Shown one piece after another: positions 30,427 through 39,147 of a stretch of 64,000 nucleotides of DNA (its first letter is position 1; every line of letters starts with the position of its first letter). The stretch is from positions 2,302,001 through 2,366,000 of the forward strand of contig NZ_CP021648.1 in NCBI RefSeq assembly GCF_002176815.1, in the 5' to 3' direction. The translations under genes and the position numbers were made by a program. The DNA comes from Acidovorax sp. T1 (GTDB lineage: Bacteria > Pseudomonadota > Gammaproteobacteria > Burkholderiales > Burkholderiaceae_C). The notes under the pieces were generated by a model. It was given only the letters and a program-made list of their open reading frames with translations. It did no database searches and was not told the DNA's origin.

Positions 30427-30966
30427 ATGAAAATTCTCATCGACTTCTTCCCCATCCTGCTGTTCTTCGGGGCCTACAAGCTGTACGGCATCTATGTGGG
30501 CACGGCCGTGCTCATGGGAGCCACGGTCGTGCAGATGGCCCTGATCTACGCCATCGACCGGCGCCTGCAGACCCTGCACAAGCTCACCCTGGCACTGATA
30601 CTTCTGTTTGGCACACTCACGCTGGTGCTGCAGGACGATCGCTTCATCAAGTGGAAACCCACCGTGCTGTATGGCGCCATGTCTATCGCCCTCGCCGTGG
30701 CGGTGTGGGCCCTGAAGAAAAATTTCCTCAAGATGCTGCTGGGCAGCCAGATGACCCTGCCAGAGGGCGTGTGGCACCGCCTGAACGTCGCCTGGATCGT
30801 CTATTGCGCCCTCATGTCGGCCGTCAACGCGTATGTCGTCGTCAACTTCAGCACCGAGGCCTGGATGGATTTCAAGCTCTGGGGCTATATCTTCCCGCTG
30901 GTCTTCCTGGTCGGCCAGGGTATCTATGTGGCGCCGCACCTCAAAGGCGACGAGCCCGCGGCCTGA
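30427..30966 (+). CDS. yciB: Intracellular septation protein A family (YciB)
   Basis: 179 residues, five membrane spans. The family pattern is clear: [21 protein letters not shown] at the N-terminus, KWKPTVLYG near 77 and a late [17 protein letters not shown]. YciB (IspZ) is an inner-membrane protein needed for normal septation and envelope synthesis. It starts an yciB-bolA-ppiC run that is common in betaproteobacteria. Confidence 0.93.
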   Translation: MKILIDFFPILLFFGAYKLYGIYVGTAVLMGATVVQMALIYAIDRRLQTLHKLTLALILLFGTLTLVLQDDRFIKWKPTVLYGAMSIALAVAVWALKKNFLKMLLGSQMTLPEGVWHRLNVAWIVYCALMSAVNAYVVVNFSTEAWMDFKLWGYIFPLVFLVGQGIYVAPHLKGDEPAA

Positions 30967-30979
30967 AGGAACACCCTCC

Positions 30980-31240
30980 ATGACCACCCTCGCGCAGCAA
31001 ATGCACCAAGCCCTGGCGGACCGGCTTACGCCCACCGCCCTGGATGTCATCGACGAAAGCGCCGCCCATGCGGGCCATGCCGGGGCCAACGGCACGGGTT
31101 TCGGCACCCATTTCCGGGTGCGCATTGCGTCACCTTTGTTTACCGGCCGCAGCCGCGTGGCGCAACATCGCCTTGTGTATGATGCGCTGCAAGAATTTAT
31201 TGACCAGGGCGTTCACGCCATCGCCATTGAAGTTCTCTGA
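30980..31240 (+). CDS. BolA-family protein
   Basis: 86 residues from ATG 30980, 13 bases after the yciB stop. It shows the BolA/IbaG class II KH-like fold: DVIDESAAHAGHAG, then THFRVRIASPLFTGRSRVAQH with the conserved FxG(x)SRVxxH, and a C-terminal GVHAIAIEVL. BolA proteins work with monothiol glutaredoxins in iron-sulphur handling. Longer in-frame versions run back through yciB and are not credible. Co-transcription with yciB is likely. Confidence 0.92.
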   Translation: MTTLAQQMHQALADRLTPTALDVIDESAAHAGHAGANGTGFGTHFRVRIASPLFTGRSRVAQHRLVYDALQEFIDQGVHAIAIEVL

Positions 31241-31258
31241 GCCCGCCACCATCTTTCG

Positions 31259-31298
31259 GGTTGCTGGCCTTCAGCCAGCAACCACCTTCTCATTTTTT
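31259..31298 (+). terminator. Hairpin between bolA and ppiC
   Basis: GGTTGCTGGC, a 5-base loop, GCCAGCAACC: a perfect 10 bp stem 18 bases after the bolA stop. A run of six T comes nine bases later, so it may be a partial terminator or attenuator ahead of the isomerase gene. Confidence 0.5.
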
Positions 31299-31307
31299 GG
31301 ATTCCGC

Positions 31308-32093
31308 ATGAAGAAACAGCTCCTGTCCGGCCTCGTGGCCGCTGCCGTGCTGGGCACGATGGCCCTGCCCGTATCCGCCCAGAACATTGCCATCGTGAAT
31401 GGCAAGGCCGTGCCCAAAGAGCGCGCCGAAGTCCTGCGCCAGCAGGTAGAGCGGTCCGGTCGCCCCGTGACGCCCGAAATGGAAGGTCAGATCAAGGAAG
31501 AAGTGATCGCCCGCGAAATCTTCCTGCAAGAAGCACAAAAGCGCGGCCTCGAAGCCTCGGCCGAATACAAGGCGCAAATGGAACTGGCCCGCCAGACCAT
31601 TCTGATCCGCGAACTGTTCGCCGACTTCCAGAAGAAAAACCCCGTTACCGACGCCGAAATCCAGGCCGAATACGACAAATTCGCGGCAGCCAACAGCGGC
31701 AAGGAATACAAGGCCAGCCACATCCTGGTAGACAAGGAAGCCGATGCCAAGGCCATCATCGCGTCCATCAAGAAGGGCGCCAAGTTTGAAGATATCGCCA
31801 GGAAGCAATCCAAGGACCCTGGCTCTGGCGCCAAGGGTGGCGATCTGGACTGGGCCAACCCCGCCAGCTACGTGAGCGAATTCACCGAAGCCCTGATCAA
31901 GCTCAGCAAGGGCAAGATGACCGACACCCCCGTGAAAAGCCAGTTTGGCTGGCATGTGATCCGTCTGGACGATACGCGCCAGGCCCAGTTGCCCAAGCTG
32001 GACGAGGTCAAGCCCCAGGTGGCGCAACAGTTGCAGCAGCAGAAGCTGGCGAAGTTCCAGGAAGATCTGCGCGCCAAGGCCAAGGTGGAATAA
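31308..32093 (+). CDS. Exported parvulin-type peptidylprolyl isomerase
   Basis: 261 residues. The signal peptide MKKQLLSGLVAAAVLGTMAL ends at SAQ. A SurA-like N-terminal helical region follows, then a parvulin domain (YKASHILVDKEADAKAII near 134 and KSQFGWHVIRLDD near 217, the conserved Gly-Trp-His). It acts as a periplasmic foldase. It ends in a Lys/Gln-rich helix. A strong terminator follows 60 bases downstream. Related proteins are annotated PpiC or SurA-like. Confidence 0.92.
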   Translation: MKKQLLSGLVAAAVLGTMALPVSAQNIAIVNGKAVPKERAEVLRQQVERSGRPVTPEMEGQIKEEVIAREIFLQEAQKRGLEASAEYKAQMELARQTILIRELFADFQKKNPVTDAEIQAEYDKFAAANSGKEYKASHILVDKEADAKAIIASIKKGAKFEDIARKQSKDPGSGAKGGDLDWANPASYVSEFTEALIKLSKGKMTDTPVKSQFGWHVIRLDDTRQAQLPKLDEVKPQVAQQLQQQKLAKFQEDLRAKAKVE

Positions 32094-32154
32094 AAAGGCC
32101 GTAGCGGCATCCGCCTTGAACGCCGGCGGATCCAGAAAAACGCGCCCAAGGGCC

Positions 32155-32190
32155 AATGCCAGTCAGTTAACCCACTGACTGGCATTTTTT
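32155..32190 (+). terminator. Intrinsic terminator after ppiC
   Basis: AATGCCAGTCAGT, loop TAACCC, ACTGACTGGCATT: a perfect 13 bp stem followed by TTTT. It ends the selO-to-isomerase rightward run. Confidence 0.92.
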
Positions 32191-32346
32191 CGTTGGCGGG
32201 TCGGCGCAACCCTTCATGCTCGGCCATCAGACGCATCCATCGCCTCCGCAGCGTGTAAGCGATCAGCCCCCAGGGAGCCTTTTTTCTTGCCTGGTTACCG
32301 AGATCAACCCTCCATTGCGCGGCGGGCGTGTCGATAATGCAAGTAC

Positions 32347-32718
32347 ATGCATCCATTCCCCTCTTCCACCACACTGCGCCTGCTTGCTGCTTCAGCCGTT
32401 TTGCTGCTGGCCGGTTGCGAGATTCCCGGCCTGGGCCCTGACCCGCGCATTGCCCAGCGCGAAGCCGAGGCCCAAGCCATCGGCGGCGCCTGCCGCCATG
32501 CGCTGCGGGGGCTGGAAGACTGCTACACGCTCAACCCCAAGGCCGCCAAGGCCTCGGTGTTTGCCGGCTGGAAGGACATGGACGGCTACATGCGCGAAAA
32601 CAAGATCGAGGGCACGCCCTCGGTGCTCGGCAAGATAGACAAGCCGGAACGCAGCGAACGCGCCACCGACATCGAAACCGAACCCAGCGACGCCGCTACC
32701 GGCCGCAGCCGCAGCTGA
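32347..32718 (+). CDS. Small putative lipoprotein, unknown
   Basis: 123 residues. A hydrophobic lead with a lipobox (LLLAGCEIPG) puts the lipidated Cys at about 24. The mature part has two further cysteines (ACRHALRGLEDCY) that could form a disulphide, a KDMDGYMRENKIEG motif and a charged, Ser-rich tail. Not recognised; similar short lipoproteins occur widely in Comamonadaceae. No clear ribosome site is seen. It lies in the window between the isomerase terminator and the convergent rlmD gene. Confidence 0.72.
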   Translation: MHPFPSSTTLRLLAASAVLLLAGCEIPGLGPDPRIAQREAEAQAIGGACRHALRGLEDCYTLNPKAAKASVFAGWKDMDGYMRENKIEGTPSVLGKIDKPERSERATDIETEPSDAATGRSRS

Positions 32719-32782
32719 CGCCCGGCTGCAGCGCAGCAAAAGCCGGCCAGGGGATGGCAAGCCCTCCAGCCCGCGCCGTGCC

Positions 32783-34246
32783 TCAATCCCGCTCAAATAC
32801 CGCCATGCTCTCCACATGCGCCGTGTGGGGAAACATGTTCACCATGCCAGCCGCCGTGCACCGGTAGCCGGCCAGATGCACCAGCAGCCCGGCATCGCGC
32901 GCCAGCGTGGCGGGGTTGCAGCTCACGTACACGATGCGTTTCGGCGGCGTCCAGCCTTCGGCCCCTGCAGGCAAGGGGCCCGCACCTTCGGCGCCGATGC
33001 GCGACTGCTCGATGTCGGCCAGTGCCTTGGCCAGCGCAAAAGCGCCTTCGCGGGGCGGATCGACCAGCCACTTGTCGGCCGCGCCGTCGGCCACCAGCAT
33101 CTCAGGGGTCATTTCGAACAGATTACGCACTACAAAATTTGTAGCTGCAAGCGCTTTATGGTCATGCGCTACAGCCTGATTCAATGCATAGTTCTCGCGC
33201 GAACGGGCTACCAGCGCCTCGCTGCCCTCAATGCCCAGCACCTCGCGCGCCTGCGTGGCCAGGGGCAGCGTGAAGTTGCCCAGGCCGCAGAACCAGTCGA
33301 TCACGCGCTCGTGCGGCTGCACGTCCAGCAGGCGCAGCGCGCGCGACACCAGCACGCGGTTGATGTGCGGGTTCACCTGGGTGAAGTCGGTGGGCTTGAA
33401 GGGCATGGTGATGCCGAAATCGGGCAGTGCGTACGACAACTGCTCACCACCTTCATCCAGCAGCTTCACGGTGTCAGGCCCCTTGGGCTGCAGCCACCAT
33501 TGCACATGGTGCTCGGCCGCAAAGGCGCGCAGCTGGGCGATGTCGCCCGCGCTCAGGGGCTCCAGGTGGCGCAGCACCAGGGCGGTCACGGTGTCGCCGC
33601 AGGCCAGCTCGATCTGCGGGCAGGTATCGCGCGCATCCATGCCGGCAATCAGCGCGCGCAAGGGCATCAGCATGGCGTCCACATGGGGCGGCAGCACGGG
33701 GCATTGCTGCATGTCGGCCACATAGCGGCTCTTGCGCTCATGAAAACCAATCAGCACCTGGCCCTTCTTGATCACATGGCGCACCGACAGCCGGGCACGA
33801 TAACGGTAGCCCCAGGCCGGGCCTTCGATGGGGCGCAGAACCGTCTCGGCCTTGACCTTGCCCAGGTGCCAGAGGTTGTCTTCGAGCACCCGCTGCTTGA
33901 CGGCCACCTGGGCGCCGATGTGCAGGTGCTGCATCTTGCAGCCGCCGCAGGCGCCGGCATGCAAGCCAAAGTGCGGGCAGCCGGGGCGCACGCGTTGCGA
34001 CGATTCGCGGTGGATCGCCACCAGGCTGGCCTGCTCCCAGTTGTTCTTTTTGCGGTGGGTGTTGGCGGTGACCAGCTCGAATGGCAGGGCACCGTCGATG
34101 AAAACGACCTTGCCGTCGGGCTTGCGGGCCACGCCCTGGGCGTCGAGGTCCATGGACTGCACCTGCAGCCAGCCCTCGGGCAGATCGCCTTGGGAGTTTT
34201 GCTCGGTCGGTTCAAACGAGGGGGATAGTTCTTTCGGTTCGCTCAT
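32783..34246 (-). CDS. rlmD: 23S rRNA (uracil-1939-C5)-methyltransferase RlmD
   Basis: 487 residues. A TRAM domain (residues about 22-80) is followed by a 4Fe-4S cysteine cluster ([20 protein letters not shown] near 98) and a Rossmann methyltransferase domain with [14 protein letters not shown] near 320. The VDPPREGAF motif is near 405, and the catalytic cysteine is in [11 protein letters not shown] near 450. It uses S-adenosylmethionine to methylate U1939 of 23S rRNA. A repeat copy is read in frame between the SAM-binding motifs as [13 protein letters not shown], near residues 365-378, where RlmD proteins have a variable linker. Confidence 0.94.
   Translation of the reverse strand: MSEPKELSPSFEPTEQNSQGDLPEGWLQVQSMDLDAQGVARKPDGKVVFIDGALPFELVTANTHRKKNNWEQASLVAIHRESSQRVRPGCPHFGLHAGACGGCKMQHLHIGAQVAVKQRVLEDNLWHLGKVKAETVLRPIEGPAWGYRYRARLSVRHVIKKGQVLIGFHERKSRYVADMQQCPVLPPHVDAMLMPLRALIAGMDARDTCPQIELACGDTVTALVLRHLEPLSAGDIAQLRAFAAEHHVQWWLQPKGPDTVKLLDEGGEQLSYALPDFGITMPFKPTDFTQVNPHINRVLVSRALRLLDVQPHERVIDWFCGLGNFTLPLATQAREVLGIEGSEALVARSRENYALNQAVAHDHKALAATNFVVRNLFEMTPEMLVADGAADKWLVDPPREGAFALAKALADIEQSRIGAEGAGPLPAGAEGWTPPKRIVYVSCNPATLARDAGLLVHLAGYRCTAAGMVNMFPHTAHVESMAVFERD
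33127..33186 (+). repeat. Dispersed palindromic repeat, copy I (in rlmD)
   Basis: CACTACAAAATTTGTAGCTGC, AAGCGCTTTATGGTCATGCGCTACAG. Forward, antisense to rlmD; read as [12 protein letters not shown], the same frame as copy A in tex. Confidence 0.75.
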
Positions 34247-34306
34247 CCCCCGATTGTCTCAGGCGCGGCACGCCCACCGACCATGCCGGCGCAGAGCGCG
34301 TGCGGA

Positions 34307-34600
34307 TCAGCCCCGGTCCGCGCGCGCGGGCCGCATGCCACCGGGCGCTGACACAGCGGTCAGCGGCAGCTTGTTGATGGTGATTTCGCAGCCCTGCTCA
34401 TCCAAAGAGAAAACCAGCGTGCCGCCCGGAGCCACCCGGGGCAGGGTTTCATGGATTTCGCGCGACATGTCCACCGGCGGCGTGGACGCCCGGTAAACAA
34501 TCTCCTGATTGGGGGCATACACCCGATAGCAGGCGGCTGCCGCAGACTGGCTGGCAAAGGCGCCCGCCAAGGCAATGGCGGCATAGGGCAACATGGACAT
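34307..34600 (-). CDS. Small exported protein, unknown
   Basis: 97 residues from ATG 34600, with AGGAGA upstream. Signal peptide MSMLPYAAIALAGAFASQ is cut near AAAA. The mature part has two cysteines (ACYRVYAPN and EQGCEITINK), probably a disulphide, and the patterns YRASTPPVDMSREI and GGTLVFSLDEQGCEI. It looks like a small beta-rich periplasmic protein. Not recognised. It sits between rlmD and the Lrp regulator, all leftward, without evident operon structure. Confidence 0.75.
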   Translation of the reverse strand: MSMLPYAAIALAGAFASQSAAAACYRVYAPNQEIVYRASTPPVDMSREIHETLPRVAPGGTLVFSLDEQGCEITINKLPLTAVSAPGGMRPARADRG

Positions 34601-34681
34601 GGTCTTCTCCTCGCTCTGGCTGGAATGTGCAGCCATTATGCGGCGATGCCCCTCAGTCAACGCCCACCCGGCATCCCAACA

Positions 34682-35155
34682 TCACCGCAGGTGCAGGTGG
34701 TTGGTGTGCTTGACCTCCTCCATCACCGCATAGGTGCGCGTCTCGCGCACACCCGGCAGTTGCCACAGCACATTGCCCGCAAACACGCGGTAGGCGTTCA
34801 TGTCGGCAGATCGCGTCTTGAGCAGGTAGTCGAACCCACCTGCCACCATGTGGCATTCCATGATCTCGGGGTGCACCTGCACGGCGGCCTTGAACTGGTC
34901 GAACACATTGGGCGTGGTGCGGTCCAGCAGCACCTCCACAAACACCAGCATGCCCGCGCCCAGCTTCAGGGGGTTGAGCCGCGCCTCGTAGCCCAGGATG
35001 AAGCCATCGCGCGTGAGGCGCTGCACCCGCGCCAGCACGGCCGTGGGCGACAGGGCTACTGCCTCGGCCAGCTTGAGATTGGCAATGCGCCCGTCCTCCT
35101 GCAGGATTGACAGGATCTTGCGGTCAATGCGGCCCAGATCGGGTTCTGTTTGCAT
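34682..35155 (-). CDS. Lrp/AsnC-family regulator, probable putA regulator
   Basis: 157 residues from ATG 35155. Winged helix near 8-55 (LGRIDRKILSILQEDGRIAN, SPTAVLARVQRL) and a C-terminal RAM ligand-binding domain (VAGGFDYLLKTR near 108). It is divergent from putA across a 127 bp AT-rich space. Lrp-type regulators such as PutR activate proline catabolism in alphaproteobacteria, and the PutA here lacks its own DNA-binding domain, so control of putA by this protein with proline or a related amino acid is likely but inferred. Confidence 0.88.
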   Translation of the reverse strand: MQTEPDLGRIDRKILSILQEDGRIANLKLAEAVALSPTAVLARVQRLTRDGFILGYEARLNPLKLGAGMLVFVEVLLDRTTPNVFDQFKAAVQVHPEIMECHMVAGGFDYLLKTRSADMNAYRVFAGNVLWQLPGVRETRTYAVMEEVKHTNHLHLR

Positions 35156-35282
35156 TTTGATTAGTAATTTATTCGTTGATAAGGCCAATTTTCGACCATT
35201 TATTCATCAACAACCCAAGGATCATCGCCAGTAACGCGCCGAACCCCTTGTTTGGCCCTCCAAACCACCGAAAGACACCGCC
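35156..35282. promoter_or_regulatory. lrp-putA divergent promoter region
   Basis: 127 bp. The first half is AT-rich and contains two similar blocks, TTATTCGTTGATAA (35170-35183) and TTATTCATCAAC (35201-35212), that could be Lrp-type half sites. Exact promoters cannot be fixed by eye. Confidence 0.4.
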
Positions 35283-38200
35283 ATGACGCAGCAGACCAAC
35301 GCCCAGCCCTCCGCTCCATTTGCCGACTTCGCGCCCCGCACGCCGCTGAGCAACCCGCTGCGCGCAGCCATCACCGCCGCCTACCGCCGCCCCGAGCCCG
35401 AGGCCCTGGCCCCCCTGCTGGCCCAGGCCCGCCTGCCGCAAGAGCTGGCCACGGCGTCGCAGCAACTGGCGCTGCGCATTGCCAGGGCTCTGCGCGAGCG
35501 CAAGGCCAGCGCCGGCCGGGCTGGCCTGGTGCAGGGCTTGCTGCAGGAGTTCTCGCTGTCGTCGCAAGAAGGCGTGGCGCTGATGTGCCTGGCCGAGGCA
35601 CTGCTGCGCATCCCCGACAAGGCCACGCGCGATGCGCTCATCCGCGACAAGATCAGCCACGGCCAGTGGGATGCCCACCTGGGCAAGAGCCCCTCGCTCT
35701 TCGTCAACGCCGCCACCTGGGGCCTGCTCATCACCGGCAAGCTGGTGGCCACGCACAGCGAGGGCAGCCTGGGGGCATCGCTGGGCCGCCTGATCGGCAA
35801 GGGCGGCGAGCCCCTGATCCGCAAGGGCGTGGACATGGCGATGCGCATGATGGGCGAGCAGTTTGTGACAGGCGAGACCATTGACGAAGCCCTGCGCAAC
35901 GCCCGCACGATGGAAGCCGAGGGCTTTCGCTATTCGTACGACATGCTGGGCGAAGCCGCGCTGACCAGCGAAGACGCCAAGCACTACTACGCCTCGTACG
36001 AGCAGGCCATCCACGCGATTGGCAAGGCCTCTGCCGGGCGCGGCATCTACGAAGGGCCGGGCATCTCCATCAAGCTCTCGGCCCTGCACCCGCGCTACAG
36101 CCGCGCACAGTTTGGCCGCGTGATGGACGAGCTGTACCCGCTGGTGTTGCGCCTCACGGCCCTGGCCAAGCAGTACGACATTGGCCTGAACATCGACGCC
36201 GAAGAAACCGACCGCCTGGAGCTGTCGCTGGACCTGCTGGAGCGCCTGTGCCACGAGCCCACCCTGGCGGGCTGGAACGGCATTGGCTTTGTCATCCAGG
36301 CCTACCAAAAGCGCTGCCCGTTCGTCATCGACTACGTGGTCGACCTGGCCCGCCGCACCCAGCGCCGCCTGATGGTGCGCCTGGTCAAGGGCGCCTACTG
36401 GGACAGCGAAATCAAGCGCGCCCAGGTCGAAGGCCTGGAGGACTACCCCGTCTACACCCGCAAGGTGCACACCGACATTTCGTACATCACCTGCGCCAAG
36501 AAACTGCTAGCCGCGCCCGAGGCCGTGTACCCCCAGTTCGCCACGCACAACGCCGAGACGGTGGCCACCATCTACCAACTGGCGGGCAGCAACTACTACG
36601 CGGGTCAGTACGAGTTCCAGTGCCTGCACGGCATGGGCGAACCCCTGTATGAGCAGGTGGTGGGCGCCATCACCGCCGGTAAATTGGGGCGCCCGTGCCG
36701 CATCTACGCCCCCGTGGGCACGCACGAAACCCTGCTGGCCTATCTGGTGCGCCGCCTGCTGGAAAACGGCGCCAACACCTCGTTCGTGAACCGCATTGCC
36801 GACGAGACGATTGCACTGGATGAGCTGGTAAAGAGCCCCGTGCAAGTGGTGGACCAGCAAGCTGCGCTGGAAGGCACCGCTGGCCTGCCCCACCCCCGCA
36901 TTGCCACGCCCCAGGGCCTGTATGGCACGCACCGCACCAATTCACGCGGGCTGGACCTATCGAACGAAAACACGCTGACCGCACTGACCGCTGCCCTGCA
37001 AGCCACGGCTGGCCACGCCTGGACGGCAGCGCCCCTGCTGGGCGCCGATGCACCCGCAGGCCTCACCCAGCCCGTGCGCAACCCCGCCGACCACAGCTAT
37101 GTGGTGGGCCAGGTGCAAGAGGCCACCACCGCCGACGTGGACCAGGCCCTGGCCCACGCCCAGGCCGCCGCCGCCCCCTGGGCCGCCACGCTGCCCGCCG
37201 AGCGCGCAGCGGCCCTGCTGCGCACCGCCGACCTGCTGGAAGAGCGCATGCAGCCCCTGCTGGGCCTGCTGATGCGTGAAGCGGGCAAAAGCGCCAGCAA
37301 CGCCGTGGCCGAAGTGCGCGAAGCCGTGGACTTCTTGCGCTACTACGCCGCCCAGGTGCAAAGCACCTTCGACAACGCCACCCACCTCCCGCTGGGCCCG
37401 GTGGCCTGCATCAGCCCCTGGAACTTCCCGCTCGCCATCTTCATGGGCCAGGTGGCTGCCGCGCTGGCCGCAGGCAACCCCGTGCTGGCCAAGCCCGCCG
37501 AACAAACCCCGCTGATCGCCGCCGAGGCCGTGCGCCTGCTGTGGCAGGCTGGCGTGCCGCGCGCGGCAGTGCAACTGCTGCCCGGCCAGGGCGAAACCGT
37601 GGGCGCGCGTTTGATTGGCGATGAGCGCGTGATGGGCGTGATGTTCACCGGCTCCACCGAAGTGGCGCGCATCCTGCAGCGCGCCGTGGCGGGTCGGCTC
37701 GACGCCGCAGGCCGCCCCATTCCGCTGATTGCCGAAACCGGCGGGCAAAACGCGATGATCGTGGACTCGTCCGCCCTGGCCGAACAAGTGGTGGGCGATG
37801 CCGTGTCGTCCGCCTTTGACAGCGCCGGCCAGCGCTGCTCCGCCCTGCGCGTGCTGTGCGTGCAGGAAGAAGCCGCCGACCGCGTGGTCGAGATGCTGCA
37901 AGGCGCCATGGGCGAGCTGCGCGTGGGCAACCCCGCCGAACTGCGCGTGGACGTGGGCCCCGTCATCGACGCCGAAGCCCAGACAGGCATCGTCCAGCAC
38001 ATCGAAAAGTTCAAGGCCCAAGGCCACCGCGTGTTCCAGCACCCGAACCATGTGTCGGCTGCCAGCGCACAGGGCACCTTTGTGCCGCCCACGCTGATCG
38101 ATCTGAACCACATTGGCGAGCTGCAGCGCGAAGTCTTCGGCCCCGTGCTGCACCTGGTGCGCTACGCCCGCAATGACCTGGACCAACTGCTGAACCAGAT

Positions 38201-39044
38201 CAACGCCACCGGCTACGGCCTGACCCAGGGCGTGCACACCCGCATCGACGAAACCATTGCCCGCGTGGTGAACCGCGCCCATGCCGGCAATGTGTACGTG
38301 AACCGCAACATGGTGGGCGCCGTGGTGGGCGTGCAGCCGTTTGGCGGCGAAGGCCTGTCCGGCACGGGCCCCAAGGCGGGCGGTCCGCTGTACCTGCTGC
38401 GCCTGCTGTCGCAGCGCCCGGCCGATGCGCTGGCACGCACCTTTGCCGAAGCCGACCGCGCCACACCGCCCGAAGATGCTGTGCGCGCGCGCCTGCTGGC
38501 GCCCCTGACCACCCTGCAGCAATGGGCGCAGCAACAAGGCAATGCGAACTTGGCCAGCACCTGCCAGCGGTTTGCCCAGCAAACCCAAAGCGGCACTGCC
38601 CGCACCCTGCCCGGCCCCACGGGCGAGCGCAATGTCTACACCCTGGCCCCACGCGCCCGCGTGCTGTGCCTGGCGCAAAGTGTGGACGACCTGCTGGTGC
38701 AGACCGCCGCCGTGCTCGCCAGCGGCGGCACGGCCCTGTGGCCTACCGACCAAACCAGCCTGCGCACGCAATTGCCCATGCTGGTGCAAGCGCAGGTCAT
38801 GCTGCAGGACAACACACTGAACGACAGCACTTTGGAGTTAGACGCCGTGCTGCACCATGGCGACGCCCCATCGCTGCAGGCCGTGTGCACCGCCCTCGCC
38901 CGCCGCGCCGGGCCCATCGTGGGCGTGACCGCGCTGCAACCCGGAGCCACGGACATCCCGCTGGAGCGCCTGCTCATCGAGCGGGCACTCAGCGTGAACA
39001 CAGCAGCAGCCGGAGGCAATGCGAGCCTGATGACGATGGGATGA
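35283..39044 (+). CDS. putA: Bifunctional proline dehydrogenase / glutamate-semialdehyde dehydrogenase
   Basis: 1253 residues. There is no N-terminal ribbon-helix-helix repressor domain, unlike E. coli PutA. The proline dehydrogenase barrel spans about 130-530, with GPGISIKLSALHPRYSRAQ near 260 and FVIQAYQKR near 337. The aldehyde dehydrogenase domain spans about 600-1060, with ISPWNFPLAIFMGQVAAAL, catalytic Glu in AETGGQNAMIV and Cys in GQRCSALRVL. A C-terminal tail domain follows. It oxidises proline to glutamate, using FAD then NAD, at the membrane and channelling the intermediate. Regulation likely falls to the divergent Lrp protein. Confidence 0.96.
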   Translation: MTQQTNAQPSAPFADFAPRTPLSNPLRAAITAAYRRPEPEALAPLLAQARLPQELATASQQLALRIARALRERKASAGRAGLVQGLLQEFSLSSQEGVALMCLAEALLRIPDKATRDALIRDKISHGQWDAHLGKSPSLFVNAATWGLLITGKLVATHSEGSLGASLGRLIGKGGEPLIRKGVDMAMRMMGEQFVTGETIDEALRNARTMEAEGFRYSYDMLGEAALTSEDAKHYYASYEQAIHAIGKASAGRGIYEGPGISIKLSALHPRYSRAQFGRVMDELYPLVLRLTALAKQYDIGLNIDAEETDRLELSLDLLERLCHEPTLAGWNGIGFVIQAYQKRCPFVIDYVVDLARRTQRRLMVRLVKGAYWDSEIKRAQVEGLEDYPVYTRKVHTDISYITCAKKLLAAPEAVYPQFATHNAETVATIYQLAGSNYYAGQYEFQCLHGMGEPLYEQVVGAITAGKLGRPCRIYAPVGTHETLLAYLVRRLLENGANTSFVNRIADETIALDELVKSPVQVVDQQAALEGTAGLPHPRIATPQGLYGTHRTNSRGLDLSNENTLTALTAALQATAGHAWTAAPLLGADAPAGLTQPVRNPADHSYVVGQVQEATTADVDQALAHAQAAAAPWAATLPAERAAALLRTADLLEERMQPLLGLLMREAGKSASNAVAEVREAVDFLRYYAAQVQSTFDNATHLPLGPVACISPWNFPLAIFMGQVAAALAAGNPVLAKPAEQTPLIAAEAVRLLWQAGVPRAAVQLLPGQGETVGARLIGDERVMGVMFTGSTEVARILQRAVAGRLDAAGRPIPLIAETGGQNAMIVDSSALAEQVVGDAVSSAFDSAGQRCSALRVLCVQEEAADRVVEMLQGAMGELRVGNPAELRVDVGPVIDAEAQTGIVQHIEKFKAQGHRVFQHPNHVSAASAQGTFVPPTLIDLNHIGELQREVFGPVLHLVRYARNDLDQLLNQINATGYGLTQGVHTRIDETIARVVNRAHAGNVYVNRNMVGAVVGVQPFGGEGLSGTGPKAGGPLYLLRLLSQRPADALARTFAEADRATPPEDAVRARLLAPLTTLQQWAQQQGNANLASTCQRFAQQTQSGTARTLPGPTGERNVYTLAPRARVLCLAQSVDDLLVQTAAVLASGGTALWPTDQTSLRTQLPMLVQAQVMLQDNTLNDSTLELDAVLHHGDAPSLQAVCTALARRAGPIVGVTALQPGATDIPLERLLIERALSVNTAAAGGNASLMTMG

Positions 39045-39077
39045 GCATCCAGCACCGGACGGCCAGTCATCGTAGAG

Positions 39078-39147
39078 AAATTTGAATCAAACTAGCCTCT
39101 AGCGCTTACTAAGCATGGGCTAGCAGCTATTGATTAAATAGCAATCA
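39078..39147 (-). repeat. Dispersed palindromic repeat, copy J
   Basis: AAATTTGAATCAAACTAGCC, TCTAGCGCTTACTAAGCATGG, GCTAGCAGCTATTGATTAAA. Reverse orientation. Its right end reaches the stop codon of the neighbouring leftward gene (TGA at 39147-39145). Confidence 0.85.

Noticed and set aside
36957..38789. 610-codon frame on the minus strand
   Set aside because: Antisense to the dehydrogenase part of putA; no ribosome site or recognisable protein.
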